A stretch of 64,000 nt of DNA from Congregibacter variabilis (lineage in GTDB: Bacteria; Pseudomonadota; Gammaproteobacteria; Pseudomonadales; Halieaceae): assembly GCF_045689235.1 (NCBI RefSeq), contig NZ_CP136864.1, positions 3,782,001 through 3,846,000 on the forward strand, written 5' to 3'. A program made the translations under genes and the position numbers. A model generated the notes under the pieces. The model was given only the letters and a program-made list of their open reading frames with translations. It searched no databases and was not told where the DNA came from. This document shows, piece after piece, positions 58,744 to 64,000 of this stretch (position 1 is its first letter; each line of letters opens with the position of its first letter).

Positions 58744-59349
58744 TTAACGTATCTCAAAGATGCAGCTTTTGCTTCCGCTGGCGCAACAGTGGGTTTCGAC
58801 GCAGCGTAAGTTAGGATCCACTATGGAGCTAAACAGACGCTGAAACACGGCGCTGTGCCAATCGCATATGGGCTCTTCTGAGTGTTCTCCGCGAACAACC
58901 GGGTTATCGGTCAAAGCGAACACTAGGGGTTGCTTTGAAAGCACTTTAAACTTGCCCGAACCTGCGAATGTCCAGGCATGCTTTGCTATGACACTGGCAA
59001 GAAGCGGTGCTGACAGCCAGGGAGGGAGGTGATGCATAACCTGTAAAGCTGCTTTTGGAATCCTGCGTGCAATAATGTGATCGGCAGTACGTTCGCCCGC
59101 CCTGATAGTGAGCGCGGGTGCCAGAGTAGGATGGTCTGCCCGAAGCGCTTGATGTAATGTCGCGGCGGGAGTTTCCGCCATCATGCCCTGATCGGGGGGT
59201 AATTCAGGCATGCCCGAAATCATCAGAAGTCGGTCCCGCTCGGCTTCACCCAAAACGTCATCCATCAGTGGTACCAGCTCTAAAACACTGCCAGGCCCTA
59301 TGCGGGCAAGTCCATCATCCGGCGGGGGAATTGCCACGGGTGCATTCAC
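58744..59349 (-). CDS. bchJ: BchJ-like V4R-domain protein of bacteriochlorophyll synthesis
   Basis: The product (about 201 residues) matches BchJ in layout: LARIGPGSVLELVPLMDDVLGEAERDRLLMISG near the start, the helix PADxxx-type middle (ATLHQALRADHPTLAPALTIRAGERTADHIIARRIPKAA) and the C-terminal V4R domain with FSSIVDPNLRCVETHCCASGSKSCIFEI, whose cysteines are typical. BchJ was named a 4-vinyl reductase; later work puts the reaction on other enzymes and sees BchJ as an accessory factor (family knowledge). GTG 59349 has GAGGAA 8 nt upstream; ATG 59394 lacks a ribosome site. Divergent from the hydrolase. Confidence 0.85.
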   Translation of the reverse strand: MNAPVAIPPPDDGLARIGPGSVLELVPLMDDVLGEAERDRLLMISGMPELPPDQGMMAETPAATLHQALRADHPTLAPALTIRAGERTADHIIARRIPKAALQVMHHLPPWLSAPLLASVIAKHAWTFAGSGKFKVLSKQPLVFALTDNPVVRGEHSEEPICDWHSAVFQRLFSSIVDPNLRCVETHCCASGSKSCIFEIR

Positions 59350-59395
59350 TAAGCGGTTTCCTCGGTCATAAAAGATTGCACAACACTTCAACATA

Positions 59396-59417
59396 AGTGT
59401 CTAATAAAGGTAACACT
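59396..59417. promoter_or_regulatory. PpsR/CrtJ-type operator between bchJ and the hydrolase gene
   Basis: AGTGT (59396-59400), 12 nt, ACACT (59413-59417): a perfect TGT-N12-ACA motif with an additional matched pair on each side. PpsR/CrtJ represses photosynthesis genes under oxygen or light. It lies 47 nt upstream of the likely bchJ start and 77 nt before the hydrolase start. Confidence 0.65.
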
Positions 59418-59434
59418 AGAATTGTTAACTAAAA

Positions 59435-59448
59435 TTGACATATGTCAA
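59435..59448. promoter_or_regulatory. FNR/FixK-type palindrome TTGACATATGTCAA
   Basis: A perfect 14-bp palindrome of the form TTGAC-N4-GTCAA, matching the FNR/FixK/FnrL box TTGA(T/C)-N4-(A/G)TCAA. It is enclosed by an exact 9-bp inverted repeat, AATTGTTAA (59420-59428) and TTAACAATT (59471-59479). Position suits oxygen-responsive control of either or both divergent genes. Confidence 0.6.
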
Positions 59449-59493
59449 GGATAGATTGGGCGCCTAAGCTTTAACAATTAACGGGAGTACAGA

Positions 59494-60363
59494 ATGTCGA
59501 CACAGCCATTAGCCCCTGCTATCCAGGCCGACGAGGTGGTTTGGAGCTTGCCGGGCGTTGCCCCTGTGCTGTGCTACTACCGTCAAGGCGAGGGATGCCC
59601 CCTTTTGCTCTTGCACAGTATGAATGCAGCCGCGAGCGCCTTTGAAGTTAAGCCCTTTTTTGATGACATGGCGTTGAAGCAGCCTCTCTATGCGCCGGAT
59701 TTGCCGGGGTTCGGGCGCTCAGAACGTGCGGATCGTGTCTACAGTCCCGACTTCTATGCGCAGGTTGTGGTCGACATAATCAAAGCTATGGATTGCGGTC
59801 CCGTCGATGTACTTGCGCTGTCTACTACGGCGGAGTTTGCGGCCCGCGCGGCTTTACGGGATAGCGACTTGGTTCGCAGTCTTACACTGATTTCGCCGAC
59901 GGGCTTTAGTCGCAGACGGGACTCGCGGTCGCCTGTAGGTGCTCGAGTTCATCGCATCTTGAGTTTGCCTTTTCTTGGGGCGGGGCTCTTTCGAGCGTTG
60001 CGGACCAAGCCGAGTATCCGGTTTTTTCTGGACAAAGCGTTCGGCGATGGTGCCCCGGAAGACATGGTCGAGTATGCGCGAAACAGCGCTGCGCAGCCGG
60101 GAGCGTCCTATGCGCCGTTTTACTTCGTGTCGGGTCAGCTCTTTACTCCAGATGCGGTGGGCGAGCTTTACCTCCCGCTGAAATTACCGGTGTCGGTACT
60201 TTACGATGAGGACCCCAATATCAGTTTTGATTACCTGGAGGAGGTCGCTCGCCAAGGTGATAACTGGAGTCTGGTGAAAATTCCTGGAACCCTGGGGCTG
60301 CCCCAGTTCGAAAAGCCGTCGCTGACTGAGTCTGCGCTTAAGGAATTCCTGAAAAATCTTTAA
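59494..60363 (+). CDS. Alpha/beta hydrolase fold protein of the bch cluster
   Basis: The 289-residue product has the alpha/beta hydrolase core: LLLLHSMNAAASAFEVKP (oxyanion region), LYAPDLPGFGRSERADRVYSPDFYAQVVVDIIKAM, and VDVLALSTTAEFAARAAL where the nucleophile elbow is expected. That elbow reads LALSTTA, not the usual GxSxG. The C-terminal His region reads IPGTLGLPQFEKP and has no clear catalytic His. Thus catalysis is uncertain. ATG follows GGGAG at 7 nt. Downstream bchI is on the same strand after 114 nt, so it may be the first gene of a hydrolase-bchI-bchD-bchO unit. Confidence 0.85.
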   Translation: MSTQPLAPAIQADEVVWSLPGVAPVLCYYRQGEGCPLLLLHSMNAAASAFEVKPFFDDMALKQPLYAPDLPGFGRSERADRVYSPDFYAQVVVDIIKAMDCGPVDVLALSTTAEFAARAALRDSDLVRSLTLISPTGFSRRRDSRSPVGARVHRILSLPFLGAGLFRALRTKPSIRFFLDKAFGDGAPEDMVEYARNSAAQPGASYAPFYFVSGQLFTPDAVGELYLPLKLPVSVLYDEDPNISFDYLEEVARQGDNWSLVKIPGTLGLPQFEKPSLTESALKEFLKNL

Positions 60364-60411
60364 TGGTGTCCCTCTAGTGACAGCTACCACATCCATTTTA
60401 TAAATCTATCG

Positions 60412-60429
60412 TGTAAGCTTGACGTGACA
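60412..60429 (+). promoter_or_regulatory. PpsR/CrtJ-type motif upstream of bchI
   Basis: TGT (60412-60414), 12 nt, ACA (60427-60429), 49 nt before the bchI start. A TTGACG (60419-60424) inside it could be a -35 box, but no well-spaced -10 is visible. The motif has little information alone; its repeat in both promoter regions of this cluster makes it more credible. Confidence 0.45.
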
Positions 60430-60477
60430 TAGGCATCGTATTGCGGGTGCCTTCCGCGAAACAGTTGGAACATAACT

Positions 60478-61497
60478 ATGGCGAAAGCCTTCCCGTTTAC
60501 GGCCATCGTTGGTCAGGACGATATGAAAACCGCGTTACTGGTGGCCGCTGTCGACCCTTCAATTGGTGGGGTTTTAGTGTTTGGCGATCGTGGAACGGGC
60601 AAATCCACGGCCATTCGTGCCCTGGCGGCATTGATGCCAAAGATCCCCATGATTGAGGGTTGCCCCTTTAATTGTGACCCTGACAAGACGCCAGCGGGTT
60701 TATGTGCGCGCTGCGAGTCCGGTGACAAAAAGCTGAGCACCCGCGCGTCACCCATTCCCGTCGTGGACTTGCCTTTAGGTGCTACCGAGGATCGTGTGAT
60801 CGGTGCGCTGGATTTGGAGCGGGCTCTTCATGATGGCGAAAAAGCCTTTGAGGCGGGGCTTCTTGCGCGTGCTCACCGTGGCTTTTTGTATATTGATGAA
60901 GTGAACTTGCTCGAGGATCACATCGTGGACTCGCTATTGGATGTAGCAGCTAGCGGTGAGAACGTTGTGGAGCGAGAAGGCTTGAGTGTTCGTCATCCCG
61001 CTCGATTTGTATTGGTCGGTAGTGGTAACCCTGAGGAGGGTGAGTTGCGGCCTCAGCTGCTGGATAGATTTGGTATGTCCGTGGAGGTCAAGACGCCACA
61101 GGATGTGGCCACGAGAGTTGAGATTGTGCGGCAGCGCGATGCCTTTGAGCGCGATCCTGAGGCTTTTGTTAAGCAGCAGCAGCGTAAGGAGGGGCGGGTG
61201 CGTCGGCAGTTACAAAAAGCCCGGGAGTCACTTGATTCTGTGGAAGTCGCCGATGAGGTGCTTGAGGCGGCGGCAACGTTATGTCTCTCTCTTGGCACTG
61301 ATGGCCTGCGAGGCGAGCTTACACTGGTGAGAACCGCGCGAGCTCAGGCGGCTCTGGCAGGTCGCAAGGAGGCCACGCTGGCTGATATGCGTGCTTTGGC
61401 GCCGTCGGTGTTACGCCATCGTTTACGACGCGACCCCCTCGATGAGTCTGGGTCCACTGCGCGAATCGATAAGGCGCTCGCGGCACTTTTCGATTGA
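60478..61497 (+). CDS. bchI: Magnesium chelatase ATPase subunit BchI
   Basis: BchI is the AAA+ ATPase of magnesium chelatase, which inserts Mg into protoporphyrin IX, the first committed step of bacteriochlorophyll synthesis. The 339-residue product has AIVGQDDMKTALLVAAVDPSIGG, Walker A GDRGTGKS (36-43), the insert with PFNCDP and LCARCE, PLGATEDRVIGALDLERAL, Walker B FLYIDE (136-141) and GSGNPEEGELRPQLLDRFG. It works as a double hexamer with BchD, driving BchH. It ends by TTGA overlap with bchD. Confidence 0.98.
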   Translation: MAKAFPFTAIVGQDDMKTALLVAAVDPSIGGVLVFGDRGTGKSTAIRALAALMPKIPMIEGCPFNCDPDKTPAGLCARCESGDKKLSTRASPIPVVDLPLGATEDRVIGALDLERALHDGEKAFEAGLLARAHRGFLYIDEVNLLEDHIVDSLLDVAASGENVVEREGLSVRHPARFVLVGSGNPEEGELRPQLLDRFGMSVEVKTPQDVATRVEIVRQRDAFERDPEAFVKQQQRKEGRVRRQLQKARESLDSVEVADEVLEAAATLCLSLGTDGLRGELTLVRTARAQAALAGRKEATLADMRALAPSVLRHRLRRDPLDESGSTARIDKALAALFD

Positions 61498-63326
61498 CTG
61501 TTCCTGCTACTGATGAGCAGCTTGCTCGCTGGGGCGATGCGGCATTGGCTGCAGCCTGCCTTGCGGTAGGAGGGCATAGTGTCGGTGGCATTAGACTCAG
61601 AGGGCGTCCCGGCCCTGTCCGTGATTTTTGGCTGGAGCAGTGTCGTGCCTTGCTATCAGACGATACCCCCTGGCGAAAAATCCCCCTGCATTGCAGTGAG
61701 TCACGTCTCCTGGGTGGCTTGGACCTCGCGGCAACTTTACGTAAAGGCTCCCCGGTAGCAGGGCGGGGTTTGTTGGTAGAAAGCAGCGGGGGCGTGGTCC
61801 TGTTGAGTATGGCCGAGCGAGCTCCGTCGACCGTGGTGGCGCCACTTGCTGCATTGCTTGATGAACCCGTACTGCGTGTCGAGCGCGAGGGCATTGCTGC
61901 CCAACACTCCTGTCGGTTATCGCTCATTGCGCTCGATGAAGGCGTCGATGATGAGGCGCTGTCTGCGACTCTTATAGAGCGCCTTGCGCTGCAAATTGAT
62001 CTAACGCCGATTCCTATTGCGGCATTGGACGACTTTCCTTGGACTTCTGCAGATATTGTTCGCGCCCGTGCGGCGAGTGAGGAGGTCGGCCTTGATGATC
62101 AGGCCCTGCGGAGCATTTGTCAGGCAACCCTGGCTCTGGGGATTGACTCTCCCCGGGCGGCATTGCTTGCCGCCAGAGTCGCTCGAGTGTTGGCTGCTCT
62201 TGCGGGAGAGCAGGAAGTGGCTGAGGAGCAGCTTGAGCAGGTTTTGCGGCTGGTGTTATTGCCGCTGGCGACGCAGCTGCCTGCCGCCGAGGAGGCCGGG
62301 GACGCTGCGGCTGATGATTTGGATGATGGTCCCGAGGATGAGCAGTCTGCATCAGATGTGCAGCCTCCGGAACCGCCTAAAGATGAGCCTGCATTGAACT
62401 CGCAGGAGTCTTCTCAGGATTCGGAGAAGGCGTCGTCGCCTGAATCGGAGCCCTTGGACGAAGAACGGATTCTCGAAGCTGCCCAAGCTGTGTTGCCTGC
62501 GGACTTGCTGGCTAAGTTGCTTGGTGGGGCCGTGCGTCCTCGCCGCAACGCTGCTAGCGGAAAGTCCGGTGCTCGCCAGCGCGCAAAGATGCGCGGGAGG
62601 CCCATGGGAAGTCTTCCCGGGGATCCCCGCAGTGGTGCACGGCTGGATGTAATGGCTACCTTGCGTACCGCCGCACCGTGGCAGCGCCTGCGTGGGGCGC
62701 CCACAGGTGGAGCTCGCTTACGTGTTCAGGCCGATGATTTTCGTATAGTGCGTTTTCGTCAGCGCACGCAAAGCGTCACGGTGTTTGTTGTTGATGCATC
62801 CGGCTCTTCGGCACTTTATCGTCTCGCCGAGGCAAAGGGGGCGGTAGAGTTGCTGTTGGCTGATTGCTATGTGCGTCGTGATGAGGTCGCCTTGATTGCC
62901 TTTCGCGGTAGCGGTGCGGAGCTTCTTCTGCCGCCAACACGCTCTTTGGTGAGAGCCAAGCGAAGTTTGTCTGCCCTTCCTGGAGGTGGCGGAACCCCTC
63001 TGGCGGCGGGGATCGATGCTACGGCGGAGCTTTTGGAGCTGTTGGAGCGGCGTGGTGCCACGCCAGCCTACGTCATGCTCACTGATGGGCGCGGCAACGT
63101 TTGCCGTGATGGAACCACGGGACGAGAGCCTGCGCTGGCCGACGCCATGAGCGCTGCGCAGAATCTTCGTCTGTCCAGTTCCGCTGCGGGCATGGTTATT
63201 GATACATCGCCGCGACCTCATCGTTGCGCTGCCGAATTGGCAAAATCTCTGGATGCTTTGTATCTGCCACTTCCCAATGCAGATGCGGCGCAGCTGCAGG
63301 CTGTTGTGCGTCAGGTTGTGAGCTGA
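61494..63326 (+). CDS. bchD: Magnesium chelatase subunit BchD
   Basis: BchD is the platform subunit of magnesium chelatase. The 610-residue product has a degenerate N-terminal AAA-like domain (VRDFWLEQCRALLSDDTPWRKIPLHCSESRLLGGLDLAATLRKGSPVAGRGLL), an acidic, Pro-rich linker (about residues 265-325) and a C-terminal von Willebrand A domain with the MIDAS VVDASGSSALYR (about 434) and GGGGTPLAAG. The TTG start at 61494 overlaps the bchI stop by 4 nt. The linker codes for many Glu, Asp and Ser residues. BchO follows after 4 nt. Confidence 0.97.
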   Translation: MTVPATDEQLARWGDAALAAACLAVGGHSVGGIRLRGRPGPVRDFWLEQCRALLSDDTPWRKIPLHCSESRLLGGLDLAATLRKGSPVAGRGLLVESSGGVVLLSMAERAPSTVVAPLAALLDEPVLRVEREGIAAQHSCRLSLIALDEGVDDEALSATLIERLALQIDLTPIPIAALDDFPWTSADIVRARAASEEVGLDDQALRSICQATLALGIDSPRAALLAARVARVLAALAGEQEVAEEQLEQVLRLVLLPLATQLPAAEEAGDAAADDLDDGPEDEQSASDVQPPEPPKDEPALNSQESSQDSEKASSPESEPLDEERILEAAQAVLPADLLAKLLGGAVRPRRNAASGKSGARQRAKMRGRPMGSLPGDPRSGARLDVMATLRTAAPWQRLRGAPTGGARLRVQADDFRIVRFRQRTQSVTVFVVDASGSSALYRLAEAKGAVELLLADCYVRRDEVALIAFRGSGAELLLPPTRSLVRAKRSLSALPGGGGTPLAAGIDATAELLELLERRGATPAYVMLTDGRGNVCRDGTTGREPALADAMSAAQNLRLSSSAAGMVIDTSPRPHRCAAELAKSLDALYLPLPNADAAQLQAVVRQVVS

Positions 63327-63330
63327 GTTT

Positions 63331-64000
63331 ATGACAGGCTACGACTTACCCGCGGATTGGCCCGATGCTCAATTCAGTCATTTCGTCGAAGCAGCAGGAT
63401 TGCGCTGGCATGTGCAGATTCGCGGTACGGGTCCCGATCTACTGTTGCTGCACGGTACCGGCGCTTCGTCGCATTCCTGGGTGCCTATGGCGCGTTTGCT
63501 TGAGCGCAACTTTCGAGTGATAGCACCGGATTTGCCGGGGCAGGGGTTCACTCAGTTGGCGCCGGCTCAACAGTGTTCTCTGGCAGGCATGGCGCAGGCA
63601 GTCGGAACGCTGCTGGGAGTCCTGGATGCCCGGCCCAGCTTGCTGGTCGGTCATTCCGCGGGAGCGGCTATTGCGGCAAGCCTGTGTTTGCGTGGTTCTC
63701 TGGATCCCAAAGCTATCGTGAGTATCAATGGTGCGATGCTGCCCTTTGGGCGCGCCGCAGCACCGGTTTTTAGTAAGGCTGCGCAGCTGCTGGCGGCATC
63801 GCCCGTGTTTACGCAATTAGTAGCTTTGCACGCCGTACCTCGAAAGCCCGTTGAGCGAATGCTCCGACAAACCGGTTCAACGACACCCCCAGAGATGGTG
63901 CGCTGTTACCGGCAGCTCCTGGGTAACCCCAGACATGTCGCTGCTACGCTGCGCATGATGGCTAATTGGGATCTTTCTCAGCTTGAAACGAATCTTGATC
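63331..64000 (+). CDS. bchO: Magnesium chelatase accessory protein BchO (cut by the right edge)
   Basis: An open frame starts with ATG at 63331, 4 nt after bchD, and runs off the right edge after about 223 codons. It has the alpha/beta hydrolase fold: LLLLHGTGASSHSWVPMARLLERNFRVIAPDLPGQGFT and the nucleophile elbow LVGHSAGAAIAASL (GxSxG), with NGAMLPFGR. In phototrophic bacteria bchO follows bchI and bchD; its exact role in Mg-chelation or later steps is not firmly known. Confidence 0.93.
   Translation, partial: MTGYDLPADWPDAQFSHFVEAAGLRWHVQIRGTGPDLLLLHGTGASSHSWVPMARLLERNFRVIAPDLPGQGFTQLAPAQQCSLAGMAQAVGTLLGVLDARPSLLVGHSAGAAIAASLCLRGSLDPKAIVSINGAMLPFGRAAAPVFSKAAQLLAASPVFTQLVALHAVPRKPVERMLRQTGSTTPPEMVRCYRQLLGNPRHVAATLRMMANWDLSQLETNLD

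Noticed and set aside
60364..60379. TGTC-N8-GACA in the bchI leader as a further PpsR site
   Set aside because: The spacing is TGT-N10-ACA, two short of the PpsR rule, so only the site at 60412-60429 was kept.

Overview
The window looks like chromosomal DNA of a marine aerobic anoxygenic phototrophic gammaproteobacterium, most likely from the OM60/NOR5 (Halieaceae) group. Two things point there. The block ileS-lspA-fkpB-ispH, minor pilins, pilSR, bamD-rluD-pgeF-clpB, and the block ilvI-ilvH-ilvC-pssA, follow the gene neighbourhoods known from Pseudomonas-like gammaproteobacteria. The right end carries bacteriochlorophyll genes (bchJ, bchI, bchD, bchO). The genus is an inference; comparing the complete 16S gene (49332-50865) with a database would settle it.

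Layout. 1-4872: surface-glycan or sulfation-type accessory genes (two tandem sulfotransferase-like genes, an unrecognised TIM-barrel-like protein, an AT-rich membrane acyltransferase with an SGNH domain). 5104-11338: ampG, an alkyltransferase-like gene, fxsA, the groESL heat-shock operon with both a sigma-32-type promoter and a CIRCE-like element, a repeat-rich spacer, sodB and a PuuD-like membrane gene. 11436-24263: housekeeping genes (coiled-coil membrane protein, class I fumarase, exonuclease I, pyrB, Nudix, murJ, ribF, ileS, lspA, fkpB, ispH), many overlapping by a few bases and probably cotranscribed in blocks. 24381-35016: type IV pilus minor pilins fimT-pilV-pilW-pilX-pilY1-pilE and, on the other strand, pilS-pilR with a second fimT-like gene. 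35151-42792: nadE, bamD, rluD, pgeF, clpB (sigma-32-type promoter) and a DUF4124 protein. 43247-48983: branched-chain amino acid genes ilvI-ilvH, ilvC with divergent ilvY, then pssA. 49033-55062: a complete rrn operon (16S, tRNA-Ile, tRNA-Ala, 23S, 5S) with promoter, boxA elements, RNase III stems, a terminator and a second, partial 5S 3' end with its own terminator. 55119-58680: a prolyl-4-hydroxylase-like oxygenase, an HDOD gene broken by an in-frame amber codon, sfsA and a rhodanese. 58744-64000: bchJ, divergent from an alpha/beta hydrolase followed by bchI-bchD-bchO, with PpsR/CrtJ-type and FNR/FixK-type operator motifs in the spacers.

How they work together. The bch genes encode the ATPase half of magnesium chelatase (BchI and BchD) and accessory factors of bacteriochlorophyll synthesis; the operator motifs suggest control by oxygen, light or redox state. 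The pilus block encodes the tip/priming complex and the two-component system that controls pilin expression. groESL and clpB carry matching heat-shock promoters. No CRISPR array, prophage, transposase or clearly novel defence system is visible. The most unusual points are an rluD gene without a canonical start codon, the nonsense-interrupted HDOD gene, a pseudopilin lacking the conserved Glu5, the double heat-shock control of groESL, the partial 5S duplication, and the operator cluster between bchJ and the atypical hydrolase.
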